Positions 30,297 through 39,802 are shown, counted from the stretch's first letter. The stretch is 64,000 nucleotides of DNA from an uncultured Saprospiraceae bacterium (GCA_938007965.1 CALLMH010000004.1:107578-171577), one strand, 5' to 3'. Notes: generated by a model not told the origin, from the letters alone. Program-made: numbers and translations.

Positions 30297-31913
30297 ATGA
30301 AGAAAAGTATAAAAGTCTTTGGTTTGATAGCTGTCCTGATAATAGGTATGTCAGCAGTAGTGGTAAAAAATGATAAGTTATTTGAAATCACTAAGAACAT
30401 CGAAATATTCGCTAATGCATTCCAAAAGTTGAATACAAATTATGTAGATGAGATAGACCCTAGCGAACTTATGAGGATAGGCATAGATGCTATGGTCGGA
30501 TCGCTGGATCCATATACTAATTTTATATCAGAGAGCCAGATAGAAAGCTATAGATTGTCAAATGAGGGTAAGTATCAAGGCATGGGCGCTATCATAGATG
30601 TAGTCGGTGATTACATAACCATCCTCGAAACATATGAAGACGGTCCTGCACTCAAGGCTGGGCTCATGGCGGGAGATCAAATTATAGAGGTCAATGGATT
30701 TCAGACAAAAGGGAAAACAACGGAAGAGATGAACGCCATCGCAAAAGGCGTAGCCGGTACTGTAGTTAATCTAAGAATCCAACGACCTGGGATGAAGGAT
30801 GCTTTTGATGTTGAACTCACTAGGGGAGAGACGATCATACCAAATGTGCCATACTCGGGTAGAGTGGCAGATAATATAGGTTATATATCATTGACTACAT
30901 TTACACAAAACGCAAGTGGAAATATCAAGTCTGCACTTCAAGACCTGAAAAAAGAAGGTGATATGGATGGGGTCATTCTTGATCTCAGATATAACGGTGG
31001 AGGATTACTAAGAGAAGCAATCGCTATAAGTAATCTATTCATCGATCAAGGGAACGAAGTTGTGACTACAAGAGGAAAGATCAAAGAGCGAGATAGAACA
31101 TTCAATACGATGGTGCATGCGGAGGACTTAGAGATCCCTATAGTAGTATTGACGAACAAAAGATCTGCCTCTGCATCAGAGATCGTATCGGGTGTATTGC
31201 AAGATTATGACAGAGGCGTAGTCATGGGGCAGCGAACATTCGGTAAGGGGTTGGTACAGAATACAGAAGAGGTTGGGTATAATTCTAGAGTGAAACTTAC
31301 TACTTCCAAATATTATATCCCAAGTAGAAGATGCATACAAGCAGTGAAGTATGAGAACGGAGTCCCTGTAGATATCCCAGATAGCGAAAGATCTCAGTTC
31401 AAAACAGCAAATGGTAGGATAGTACTCGACGGTGGAGGTGTTACTCCAGATGTGAAGCTTCCCGCAAAAGAACAATCAGAATACACAAAAGCTCTGATAG
31501 AAGATAAAGTAATCTTCGGATTTGTAAATGATTTCGTTACTAAGAATGATAGTGTAGCAGCTCCTGGTATGTTTAGATTTACAGATTATCCTTCTTTCAA
31601 ATCTTACGTACGTAGCGGTGAGTTTGATTTCGAATCAGAATTAGAGGCTAAGTTGGACAAGTTAGAAGAGGAAGTAGATCAATCACTTTCTGCGGATTTC
31701 AAACTACTAAAGGATAAGATCGTAGCACAACAAGCGGATGATATTGACCAATACCAAGAAGAAATCACAAAAGAGATCGAAATGCAAATTATAGCAAGGT
31801 ATTACTATCAATCTGGTAAAGCAAAACAAAAACTAAACGGTGACAGCGAAATCCAAGAAGCTATCAAATTACTAAATGACCCAGCTAGGTATAATAAGAT
31901 TCTAGGGAAGTAA
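30297..31913 (+). CDS. S41 family carboxy-terminal processing peptidase
   Basis: A 538-residue C-terminal processing protease (CtpA/Prc type) of the cell envelope. An N-terminal signal/anchor (VFGLIAVLIIGMSAVVV) is followed by a PDZ domain (about residues 75-165, YQGMGAIIDVVGDYITILE). The protease core has GVILDLRYNGGG and the catalytic serine in NKRSASASEIVSG, with lysine in RTFGKGLVQ. A long charged C-terminal helical region follows. The ATG at 30297 is preferred over an in-frame TTG at 30276 because the signal sequence starts there. Confidence 0.92.
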   Translation: MKKSIKVFGLIAVLIIGMSAVVVKNDKLFEITKNIEIFANAFQKLNTNYVDEIDPSELMRIGIDAMVGSLDPYTNFISESQIESYRLSNEGKYQGMGAIIDVVGDYITILETYEDGPALKAGLMAGDQIIEVNGFQTKGKTTEEMNAIAKGVAGTVVNLRIQRPGMKDAFDVELTRGETIIPNVPYSGRVADNIGYISLTTFTQNASGNIKSALQDLKKEGDMDGVILDLRYNGGGLLREAIAISNLFIDQGNEVVTTRGKIKERDRTFNTMVHAEDLEIPIVVLTNKRSASASEIVSGVLQDYDRGVVMGQRTFGKGLVQNTEEVGYNSRVKLTTSKYYIPSRRCIQAVKYENGVPVDIPDSERSQFKTANGRIVLDGGGVTPDVKLPAKEQSEYTKALIEDKVIFGFVNDFVTKNDSVAAPGMFRFTDYPSFKSYVRSGEFDFESELEAKLDKLEEEVDQSLSADFKLLKDKIVAQQADDIDQYQEEITKEIEMQIIARYYYQSGKAKQKLNGDSEIQEAIKLLNDPARYNKILGK

Positions 31914-32488
31914 TACCGACGGTATACATAAATTGAAAGCAGGCTACTGAATCTATGGTTTCCTATTGTGGTTTGATAAAAGATGCGAGTATCATAATTA
32001 GGGACAGAACCTTTGTTTCAATGTATTTTGTATTTTCTAGGATGGTTCATAAGTAAGGATAGCAATACAATTGTGTGATGATGTGGTTCTCAAGTCCATA
32101 TTCGCTAGTGGCCTTAGCTGGTTTAGGTATTTTGATTGGATTTTGTCGTTAAGAATGCTCATCTGTTTGAGCAATGGTGAATTTTCCTTTATACGAGGAG
32201 CGAAGTCGAGTGGAATGCACAGGTGTATTTTGATCCAAATGGCGTTAAAAGCTAATTTAAATCTTGACTTCTTTGTTTCGTTTCTGTGTCAAAACTGAAA
32301 TGGAAAGCCTAGCGACGAGCGAAATATATGCTTGAAAATATAGCATCATTTTACGATCGGAATAACATACTTGACGTTGCAGCGTATCAAAATATCGAAT
32401 TAACCTCCAGTAATTGATGATCGTAAAACTAAAATTCTGACCTTTTTCATTTATTATATAGATGTATATATATATTGCGCTCTTAATT
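31914..32488. other. 575-bp region without a supported gene
   Basis: A 75-codon ORF (32071-32298) has no recognisable features. A GC-richer patch around 32195-32215 (GAGGAGCGAAGTCGAG) and a related GACGAGCGAA at 32313 stand out from the AT-rich surroundings but form no clear repeat or hairpin. Confidence 0.4.
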
Positions 32489-33175
32489 ATGGCTACAATA
32501 TTAAATATAGAAACAAGTACTGATATCTGCTCTGTATGTATCGCTGACGGCACGGAGGTCCTGGCAGTGAGAGAGACACCAAGATCATACAGTCACAGTG
32601 AGGTGATCGCGGTATTCGTAGATGAATGTCTACGGGAAGCAGAGATGACTGCGCGAGATCTAGATGCTGTATCTATAAGCCGAGGGCCCGGATCCTATAC
32701 GGCATTGAGAATCGGAGCCGCCACAGCTAAGGGGATCTGTTTTGCGGTAGATATCCCGTTGATTTCCGTCGGCACATTGGAGGCATTAGCCAGTACTCTT
32801 ATGAGTGTATGCGGAGATAATGAGATCATCATCCCTATGCTAGATGCTAGGAGAAAAGAAGTATACCACGCTATATATAGTATGAAGTTGGATCCCATAC
32901 ATAATGTAGAACCGATTATTCTCGACGATACGACTTTTTCGTCCTTATCTGATTATGATAAAATTCACTTTTGTGGAGACGGTGTATCAAAATCTAAAGA
33001 CATATTAACGATATCCAATGCGGAATTTCATGATATAGAGTGTTCCGCTATGAGCATGATAGCCTTGTCTCATGAAAAATTCGAGAAAAAAATATTTGAA
33101 GACATTGCATACTATGAACCACACTATTACAAAGGGGCCAATATCACTGTACAAAAGAAGAATATTCTAAGATAA
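32489..33175 (+). CDS. tsaB: tRNA threonylcarbamoyladenosine biosynthesis protein TsaB
   Basis: A 228-residue TsaB, the pseudo-enzyme that pairs with TsaD to make t6A37 in ANN-decoding tRNAs. The ASKHA-fold start ILNIETSTDICSVCIADG, the SHSEV segment, SRGPGSYTALRIGAATAKGI and PMLDARRKEVYHAIY are typical. The ATG at 32489 is chosen because the family begins there; the ORF extends upstream to 32462. It stands alone here. Confidence 0.93.
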   Translation: MATILNIETSTDICSVCIADGTEVLAVRETPRSYSHSEVIAVFVDECLREAEMTARDLDAVSISRGPGSYTALRIGAATAKGICFAVDIPLISVGTLEALASTLMSVCGDNEIIIPMLDARRKEVYHAIYSMKLDPIHNVEPIILDDTTFSSLSDYDKIHFCGDGVSKSKDILTISNAEFHDIECSAMSMIALSHEKFEKKIFEDIAYYEPHYYKGANITVQKKNILR

Positions 33176-33411
33176 TCGGAATTTCTTATTCATAATCATC
33201 GTTATATATATATAATTTAAGATAATTTGATCTGTCGATAGCTGAGTGGCAACCTAGTTAGATTGGACGGTTCACATTATATATAGTTCATTTTCGAAAT
33301 GTAAAATATATTCTATTTCTCTTTGGTTAATTACGAATAACGAAAGTTTGGCATACAATTCGCAAAGAGTATAGTATAGAATTTTTCCGTGAACTATCAA
33401 ACAATTTCGTA

Positions 33412-33750
33412 ATGAGGAATAAAAAGAACGAAACCGTAACACTTAAGAAAGGAGGCAATGATGTCCAATTGGATTATGCTGATCTAAGAAAGGCGGTATT
33501 GGTTTTAAGAGCAGTCAATCATAAATTACGTCAACGAATTATCGACCTATTGGAAGATGGCGAGACAATGACGGTAACTGATATTTATATCAAGCTAAGA
33601 TTAGAGCAATCGGTAGCATCACAGCACCTAGCTATATTGAGAAGAGCAGGAGTAGTAGCAACAGAGAGACAAGGTAAGTTTATATACTACTCTTTAGACA
33701 AAAGCAGATTAGCCCAGATTTCTGTATTAGTAGAAGATTTAGCGGGGTAG
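33412..33750 (+). CDS. ArsR-family winged-helix regulator (copy 1)
   Basis: A 112-residue transcription regulator. The winged helix shows LRQRIIDLLEDGETMTVTDI, the recognition helix EQSVASQHLAILRRAGVV and the wing ERQGKFIYYSL. There are no cysteines and no metal-binding motif of classic ArsR/SmtB proteins, so it should not sense thiophilic metals. It is followed 227 nt later by a related paralogue. Confidence 0.88.
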   Translation: MRNKKNETVTLKKGGNDVQLDYADLRKAVLVLRAVNHKLRQRIIDLLEDGETMTVTDIYIKLRLEQSVASQHLAILRRAGVVATERQGKFIYYSLDKSRLAQISVLVEDLAG

Positions 33751-33779
33751 TATCTTTACTTTAATCAACTACCTAAAAG

Positions 33780-33800
33780 TAATTGACTTATAGTCGATTA
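33780..33800. promoter_or_regulatory. inverted repeat, possible ArsR operator
   Basis: TAATTGACT-TAT-AGTCGATTA is a 9-3-9 inverted repeat with one mismatch, 30 nt after the first ArsR gene and about 115 nt before the second ArsR promoter. ArsR-family dimers bind palindromes of this size. The match to these regulators is inference. Confidence 0.45.
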
Positions 33801-33914
33801 TAAACAATTAATTCTCTTTTTGTAAGCATATTGTATATCGTTTGTACAGATTATTGAGACTAATTGGAACTTTTTTACTTACATATATTGATTTTTTATA
33901 ATATAATTATGACA

Positions 33915-33938
33915 ACACATTATAAAATTTCATATTTG
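33915..33938 (+). promoter_or_regulatory. promoter-like site before the second ArsR gene
   Basis: ACACATTATAA (33915-33925) precedes CATATTTG (33931-33938), the same pairing as at 816 and 19849. The start codon of the downstream gene is 38 nt further on. Confidence 0.45.
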
Positions 33939-33976
33939 TATCAGGTCCAATATTCAAAATAAGAAACTACAAACTA

Positions 33977-34279
33977 ATGAAAGGAACGAAAGTTGTTTTT
34001 AACAGCGAAAAGCTGAATTATTCTTCGGAATTAATGAGGGCATTAGCCCATCCACTGAGATTGAAAATCTTAGAATTCATTGATCAGCACGGTGCTATCA
34101 ATGTAAACAAAATCTATCATGCACTGAAAATTGAGCAATCAATAACATCGCAACATCTCAAGATAATGAAGATGGCAGGTGTCGTGCACGCAGAGAAAGA
34201 TGGAAAATTTGTTTCATACTCGATCGACTACGATGTAGTCACGCGTGCTGAGAAAGCAGTAAAAAGATTTTTAGGATAG
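33977..34279 (+). CDS. ArsR-family winged-helix regulator (copy 2)
   Basis: A 100-residue regulator related to copy 1: ALAHPLRLKILEFIDQHGA, recognition helix EQSITSQHLKIMKMAGVV and wing EKDGKFVSYSID. It also lacks cysteines and the usual metal-site residues. It has its own upstream promoter-like site and its own terminator, so the two genes are probably separate transcription units. Confidence 0.88.
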   Translation: MKGTKVVFNSEKLNYSSELMRALAHPLRLKILEFIDQHGAINVNKIYHALKIEQSITSQHLKIMKMAGVVHAEKDGKFVSYSIDYDVVTRAEKAVKRFLG

Positions 34280-34306
34280 AGTTTTATAACACCCAAGCAA
34301 AAAAAT

Positions 34307-34350
34307 AATCTCAGGTTTCTCTTAATAGAGAAGTCTGGGATTTTTGTTTT
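34307..34350 (+). terminator. intrinsic terminator after the second ArsR gene
   Basis: A 16-bp stem (34307-34322 with 34327-34342, three G-U pairs) closes a TAAT loop and is followed by TTTGTTTTT. Confidence 0.85.
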
Positions 34351-34455
34351 TATGATAAATTTGAATACTCTTTTATCTACCTAATCTTATCTGATGTCAC
34401 TAAAGATCAGCAAAAGTATACTGATCTACTTGCCAATTATTAGAGCAAATACCAC

Positions 34456-34463
34456 CATATTTG
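34456..34463 (+). promoter_or_regulatory. -7-like element abutting the rlmI-like start codon
   Basis: CATATTTG lies four bases before the ATG at 34468. If used, the transcript would begin at or within a base or two of the start codon, giving a leaderless mRNA. Confidence 0.35.
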
Positions 34464-34467
34464 TCCT

Positions 34468-35691
34468 ATGATAAAACCCTTCAATACGGAACATACACCT
34501 CAGCGACTAGCCATAAAACTGAAATCCAAAGCAGAGACTTATGTAAGGCAAGGTCATCCTTGGGTTTTTGAGTCCTCAATAGTCAAAATAAACAAGGAAG
34601 GAAAAGCTGGAGATATTGCCATTATATTTGATCAAAGAAAAAATAAGTATCTCGGCTTAGGTCTATATGATCCATATTCACCGATTAGGATTAAGATGCT
34701 AGGTCATAATCATTCTGTGAATATAGATCGAGAATTTTTCGTCGATCGTATTGGCGAAGCTTTTGATTTGAGAGCACCTCTTTTGGCTTCAGGTACCGAT
34801 GGTTATAGGCTTCTCTTTGGCGAAAACGATGGGGTTCCAGGACTTATTTGTGATGTATATGCTCATGTTGCAGTAGTAAAGTTATATTCTGCGATATGGT
34901 TTCCTTATCTACATTGGATTATGGATGGTATATTAGAAAGCACAACATCCAGCGTGATAGTGTTGCGACTATCAAGGTTGCTCCAGAAAGATAATGTCAT
35001 ACGAAATGGTCTCAATGACGGTGATGTAATCCACGGAGAATTGCCTGATCCAGAAATAGAATTCAATGAATATGGGGTTCGCTTTATTGCAAATGTGATC
35101 AAAGGGCATAAGACTGGATATTTCCTAGATCACAGAGCGAATAGACACAAAGTGGGTCAGATGTCAAATGGTAAATCAGTCTTGGATGTATTTTCTTATG
35201 CAGGTGGATTCTCGGCTCATGCGATAGCTGGCGGAGCGAAAGAAGTAATAAGTATCGATATCAGTAAGCAAGCCATAGCACTCGCGTCACGTAATGTAGG
35301 TCTCAATAAGGAGTCCGCGCCACATAGAACCATGGCAATCGATGCCTTCGAAGGTATGCAGCAACTCATAGATCAAGGCAAGAAATTCGATGTAGTGGTG
35401 GTAGATCCTCCTTCGTTTGCAAAAAATGCAGCGGACATCCCCGCAGCAAAAAAATCCTACGAACGGCTGGCTAAGTTAGCGATTCAACTGGTGGCTGTAA
35501 GAGGGTTGTGTGTCATGGCCTCTTGTTCTAGCAGGATATCAAAAGACGAATACTTCGATTTGGTGGAATCGGCATTTGATACTTTCTCTAGAGCATATCG
35601 ATTAGTAGAAAAGACCTTCCATGATATCGACCATCCAGTTAACTTCCCAGAAGGCAGTTATCTAAAAAGTGGATATTATAAGATGGACTAA
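34468..35691 (+). CDS. class I rRNA cytosine-C5 methyltransferase, RlmI-like
   Basis: A 407-residue SAM-dependent methyltransferase. The N-terminal PUA domain (residues about 10-85, YVRQGHPWVFESS) binds RNA. An EEHUD-like middle region and the Rossmann domain follow, with SAM motif VLDVFSYAGGFSAHA, acidic loop SIDIS and catalytic motif VVVDPPSFAKN. ASCSSRIS follows. This is the layout of RlmI, which makes m5C1962 in 23S rRNA; the exact target is inferred. Confidence 0.9.
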   Translation: MIKPFNTEHTPQRLAIKLKSKAETYVRQGHPWVFESSIVKINKEGKAGDIAIIFDQRKNKYLGLGLYDPYSPIRIKMLGHNHSVNIDREFFVDRIGEAFDLRAPLLASGTDGYRLLFGENDGVPGLICDVYAHVAVVKLYSAIWFPYLHWIMDGILESTTSSVIVLRLSRLLQKDNVIRNGLNDGDVIHGELPDPEIEFNEYGVRFIANVIKGHKTGYFLDHRANRHKVGQMSNGKSVLDVFSYAGGFSAHAIAGGAKEVISIDISKQAIALASRNVGLNKESAPHRTMAIDAFEGMQQLIDQGKKFDVVVVDPPSFAKNAADIPAAKKSYERLAKLAIQLVAVRGLCVMASCSSRISKDEYFDLVESAFDTFSRAYRLVEKTFHDIDHPVNFPEGSYLKSGYYKMD

Positions 35692-35899
35692 TGTTGATAG
35701 AACATGGATAAGTAAGGATTGGATAGATTTTTATAAGTTCCTTTGATGGATAAGTTTGTTCAAAAGCTCAATAATTCAAGAACTCTATAACTCTTCCATT
35801 CAAACCACTCAAGCGTAATTTTATTGTAAACACTTCACTCTTTTGTTTTTGTTTGCTTTTAATAAAAGGAATATATTTGAGCAGATAAATTTCATTTTA

Positions 35900-36298
35900 A
35901 TGGCGACAATAATCACAAAACCTGATATAGAAATCTCAGCAGAGGTCAAAGAACTTATCAAACATCATACAGAGGAGATGGGTCAGGTAGTCATTCATTT
36001 TACGGTAGATAATCCTGGAGGTCATGATTCATTCATAAGGATATGGCCTACGACTTTTCTCTATGATCATCATTCATCTCATAGAAGTGAGCTGGTCCAT
36101 ATCGAAAACATTGTATATTATCCCAATTGGCAGCTTTGTCCAGGCGGAAAAGGGGCTCAGTTTACTTTGGTTTTTAGTGGATTACCTAAGTCGTGTACTA
36201 CTTTTGACTTTATTGAGCATTGTACAAATCAAGGTGGAGCATTTGAAGTACATGATATAGCCAGAAATAATAGCGATGTATATTACTTGAAGATGTAA
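35900..36298 (+). CDS. hypothetical protein with DHHSSH and cysteine motifs
   Basis: A 132-residue protein I cannot assign. It shows an N-terminal charged helix (IEISAEVKELIKHHTEE), an IRIWPTTFLYDHHSSHRSEL segment, then YYPNWQLCPGGKGAQFTLVF and two further cysteines (KSCTT, EHCT). The His and Cys residues could bind a metal, but this is speculative. The ATG at 35900 is chosen over 35843 because the 19-residue upstream extension is hydrophobic and spans a promoter-like AT-rich region. Confidence 0.6.
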   Translation: MATIITKPDIEISAEVKELIKHHTEEMGQVVIHFTVDNPGGHDSFIRIWPTTFLYDHHSSHRSELVHIENIVYYPNWQLCPGGKGAQFTLVFSGLPKSCTTFDFIEHCTNQGGAFEVHDIARNNSDVYYLKM

Positions 36299-36443
36299 TT
36301 TTTAATCTTAATTTGGCTATCAAATTGAGTTGTTTGTTGGTAATGTTTTACCGCTTGAGTCTCAATATGCACCGATGGTCCAAAACTAGAAGTTTTTCTT
36401 ACATGAATAACTTAGTTTGTGAGATCTAGAATTTACTATAATT

Positions 36444-39440
36444 ATGTATTTGAGATTTTTTTTACTGATATTACTCTTTATTCTTACTGGTCCCATGTGT
36501 TACGGACAAGGAGTAGTAGAGGTAATAAGATTAGAAAAAGACGATGGACTCAAAGACCGAATTGTAGATAGGGTTATAAGAGATAAGCAAGGGTATTTCA
36601 TAGTGTTTCAAAAAAATACAATCCAAAGATATGATGGGCGTACATTTATGGATATTGATTTGTCTGAGCTGCGAAGTAGAGATGTTGAGGTGCGAGATTT
36701 CCAATCAGTAGAGATATTAGCTGATGGTAAGATAGTGATGTATGTACCTGAAAGTGAAGTATTGTTTTATTTGAATCCTAGAGCTCAATCAATTACGTCT
36801 GCTCCTTTGAGTGGTATTCCGATAGTGAATAATGGTGCTTTGTACATCTTAGAAGACTCATATCCCACAACCCAACAACACGGACTCCTATTGCATAGTG
36901 GTCATTTAGAAGAAACTCTGACTACAGAAATCATCTCGAATGTGATTTTACCCGCTGGAATAACAGAAGTTGCTAATCTAGATAGTGTTTTTTATGTGAG
37001 TACAGTTGATGATTCATTATTTCATATTGAAAATGAGAAAGTCACAAAATTGGATATCATCGGAAAATTAGTCCAGCGAGCGAATGGAATTTATGTATTT
37101 GATCAGCCTTCAATTTATAAGATCACGGGCAAGGAAGTCACTAAAGTTACTGATTTACTGGATAGGTCCTTTAGGTGCAGTATTATTAAGATAGACCAAA
37201 AAGGTAATATCATAGCTGCTTACAGAGGGAGAGAAAGATTCCATGATAGACTCTATGTGCTCGATAATAATGATTCTCTACATGTGATGAGTCAAATAGT
37301 GGAGGAAACTGATGTGTTCAAAGATTTTCATACAGATGATGCTTTCTATCGATGGATGCTTGGCGGCTACAATGGGATCCACGTGATCAATTTGATGAGA
37401 GAGGGGTCGAGTTCGATACTAGAGAAACCCGACTTGAAAAAGAGTGATTTTGGAGCAGTGATATCTGGAGTAGCTACGAATGGGGAAGAAGAGATTGTAT
37501 TTACAAAGGAGATTCAAGGTGTGTTTAGCTATGATAAGATAGCTTCCGATTATAATGAAATATTGAATAAGTATACTGATAGTGGCGATTTTGAGCGAAA
37601 TTCTAAATTGTACTATCATAGAAAATCAGATGCGTACTATTCTCATGCATATAGATATGATGGGAAAAGTGATATCTATAAATTTACCATAGAAGATGAA
37701 TTAGCGGTGAAGCACACTCTGCCCTTAAAATTAAATGACATCTACGTCAGCGATGAAGATGAACTTATCTTGGGAGGATTCATAACTAATACGGATACAG
37801 GGATAATAGCGAGATTCAATCTTGAGACAGAGAAATATGAGATCTTAAGTAATCAGACTCCTCAGGTTAGAAGTATATTTTTTGATGATGTAAGTAGGAA
37901 GTATTGGATTGGGACTTATAAAGGACTGATGATATTTGACGAATCATTTACCTTGATTAAGACGCTCAGTAAGAATGCTGATTCTAAGTATAAGTTGCCG
38001 ATTGACCATATAATCATGTGTATCAGGTACAATGATAAGATCATAGCCGGCAGTTATGGAGGAGGGGTGTATATCATAGACCCAGAAACATACGAAGTCG
38101 ATCTTCAAATAGATGAAAAAAAAGGATTAACAGATAATTCGGCTATAGGTATCATTGAAGATGATATTGGGAATTGTTGGATTACGACTTTCAATGGTGT
38201 GAATGTCATAGACAGTGATTTTAATATCATCGAAAAAGTATATGGATTTGAGGGATTGCCTAATCGAGAATTCAACTCAAAGGCAATAGCAAAAGATGGT
38301 GATGGTATTATATATAGCGGTACGATAAATGGAGTGTCTTCATTGGACCCAGAGAAGGTACTACAGTGGGGTAAGTCTTATGGTGTTGATATCTATCGGG
38401 TTGTTGGATATAGTGATAGTAAAGTAGACCAATTAAGTTTTAAAGATGAGATTACACTGCTAAAAGCATATGACAGTATACAGGTATTTTATAATTTGAT
38501 TGATTATCATATTTATCCATTTGTCAAGGAAAATCTTACTGTTACGGCGGAAGATCTTAATTATTCCGTAGTAGAAAAGACGGTAACCATAAGAGATATA
38601 AAATTGGGAGAGTATACATTGAAAGTAAATACAGACGGTTCCTATTTTGGTTCAGAGGTTCAGATAATCAGAAAACTAAATTACCCATGGTACTTATTAG
38701 TGTTGTTGGCAATTCTAGGTGGTTGTTTATTGGTTTATCTGATTGTCAGAAAATTATCAAATACGACAAAACGAAGAGAAGCCGAGAAAACGAAGTTGAA
38801 TAAGCGGATTTCAGATTTGCAATTGACTTCTCTTCAATCGCAGATGAATCCACACTTTATATTCAATGCACTAGGAGCGGTACAGTACTTTATCCAGACG
38901 CATAATACAGAGATGGCGGATGAGTATCTAAGTAATTTTGCTATGCTGATGAGAAGTATCCTCGAGTCTTCCAAGTCAAAGTATATAAGGCTCAGTGAAG
39001 AGTTGAGGCTGCTAGAGCTGTATGTGGGATTAGAAAAAGTAAGATTCGAAAAACTATTCGAATGTGATATAAAAGTGGAAGCAAATGTAGACACCGAGAT
39101 TAATATCCCCCCTATGGTCATACAGCCATTTGTAGAGAACGCAATCAACCACGGATTGTATAATCTAAAAGCTAGAGAGGGATATCTGTTAATTCATTTC
39201 AGTATGCCTGAGGAAGATTTGCTCATTTTAAAAATAAAGGATAATGGAGTAGGTAGGAAAAGAGCCGCAGAATTGAGAATGAAAAAGCATAAATCAAGAG
39301 GAACACAAATCGTTCAAGAAAGATTAGAAACCATAAATAATGGGCAAGAATTAATCGTAACTACGGACACAGAAGATATAATCAAAAACGGAATAGTTAT
39401 GGGAACAGAGGTGTCGATTATTATAGATGCTCGGAATTAG
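36444..39440 (+). CDS. LytS-type sensor histidine kinase with propeller sensor
   Basis: A 998-residue kinase. Signal peptide (residues 1-22, FFLLILLFILTGPMCYGQG), then a long periplasmic beta-propeller-like region to about residue 640. A Y_Y_Y-like domain (about 655-745) and one TM (about 752-770) follow. The cytoplasmic His_kinase domain has LQSQMNPHFIFNALGAVQYF (His804) and an HATPase with PFVENAINHG and KDNGVGRKRA. The kinase core is of the LytS/YehU type that pairs with LytTR regulators, and the LytTR gene at 39803 is next. It likely senses an extracellular or periplasmic ligand. Confidence 0.92.
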   Translation: MYLRFFLLILLFILTGPMCYGQGVVEVIRLEKDDGLKDRIVDRVIRDKQGYFIVFQKNTIQRYDGRTFMDIDLSELRSRDVEVRDFQSVEILADGKIVMYVPESEVLFYLNPRAQSITSAPLSGIPIVNNGALYILEDSYPTTQQHGLLLHSGHLEETLTTEIISNVILPAGITEVANLDSVFYVSTVDDSLFHIENEKVTKLDIIGKLVQRANGIYVFDQPSIYKITGKEVTKVTDLLDRSFRCSIIKIDQKGNIIAAYRGRERFHDRLYVLDNNDSLHVMSQIVEETDVFKDFHTDDAFYRWMLGGYNGIHVINLMREGSSSILEKPDLKKSDFGAVISGVATNGEEEIVFTKEIQGVFSYDKIASDYNEILNKYTDSGDFERNSKLYYHRKSDAYYSHAYRYDGKSDIYKFTIEDELAVKHTLPLKLNDIYVSDEDELILGGFITNTDTGIIARFNLETEKYEILSNQTPQVRSIFFDDVSRKYWIGTYKGLMIFDESFTLIKTLSKNADSKYKLPIDHIIMCIRYNDKIIAGSYGGGVYIIDPETYEVDLQIDEKKGLTDNSAIGIIEDDIGNCWITTFNGVNVIDSDFNIIEKVYGFEGLPNREFNSKAIAKDGDGIIYSGTINGVSSLDPEKVLQWGKSYGVDIYRVVGYSDSKVDQLSFKDEITLLKAYDSIQVFYNLIDYHIYPFVKENLTVTAEDLNYSVVEKTVTIRDIKLGEYTLKVNTDGSYFGSEVQIIRKLNYPWYLLVLLAILGGCLLVYLIVRKLSNTTKRREAEKTKLNKRISDLQLTSLQSQMNPHFIFNALGAVQYFIQTHNTEMADEYLSNFAMLMRSILESSKSKYIRLSEELRLLELYVGLEKVRFEKLFECDIKVEANVDTEINIPPMVIQPFVENAINHGLYNLKAREGYLLIHFSMPEEDLLILKIKDNGVGRKRAAELRMKKHKSRGTQIVQERLETINNGQELIVTTDTEDIIKNGIVMGTEVSIIIDARN

Positions 39441-39549
39441 GTTGACATATCGCTTTGATAAGTGTAGGATGATCTCTAGTTGATCTCAATTCATATTTGA
39501 GATATGATGAGATAATAAGAATTTATAATTGGCCAAATAACAAAATAAT

Positions 39550-39579
39550 ACCGTTTGTACCACCAACAATACCGTTCGT
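39550..39579 (+). promoter_or_regulatory. LytTR-type binding site
   Basis: ACCGTTTGT (39550-39558) and ACCGTTCGT (39571-39579) are direct repeats 21 bp apart, start to start. Both fit the published LytTR consensus [TA][AC][CA]GTTN[AG][TG], and the 12-bp spacer is one of the two lengths reported. The site is just upstream of a promoter-like sequence and 224 nt before the LytTR gene. Confidence 0.75.
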
Positions 39580-39587
39580 CAAATTTG

Positions 39588-39618
39588 TTGGGTTATTAGA
39601 AATATTTCTTGTATTTTG
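39588..39618 (+). promoter_or_regulatory. promoter-like site downstream of the LytTR box
   Basis: TTG (39588-39590), a 21-bp spacer and TATTTTG (39612-39618) resemble the -33/-7 pair of the rpsL promoter. The LytTR box ends eight bases upstream of the TTG, a position suited to activation. Confidence 0.5.
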
Positions 39619-39676
39619 TAAATCTATTTAGCGCATTAAAAAACACCCTTATTTTTTAATCGAGCTTTTGAAATTG

Positions 39677-39713
39677 ACAGTGGTATTAGAAAAGACATAC
39701 CGCTGTTTTTTTT
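39677..39713 (+). terminator. strong terminator in the leader of the LytTR gene
   Basis: ACAGTGGTAT (39677-39686) pairs with ATACCGCTGT (39697-39706) in a 10-bp stem with one G-U pair, followed by a T-run. It is 237 nt after the kinase stop, downstream of the LytTR box and promoter, and 90 nt before the regulator ATG, so it may act as an attenuator or end a small RNA. Confidence 0.85.
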
Positions 39714-39802
39714 ATAGTAATCAATTATTCTGCAGTTCGCCCTATTGATTTTATAGAATGATTAGTTATATTCTTTAAATAACCCCACCAAAACAAGTCA
39801 AT

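Noticed and set aside
32071..32298. 75-codon ORF before tsaB
   Set aside because: The residue mix is atypical, no family is recognised and no start signal is visible; chance ORF is more likely.
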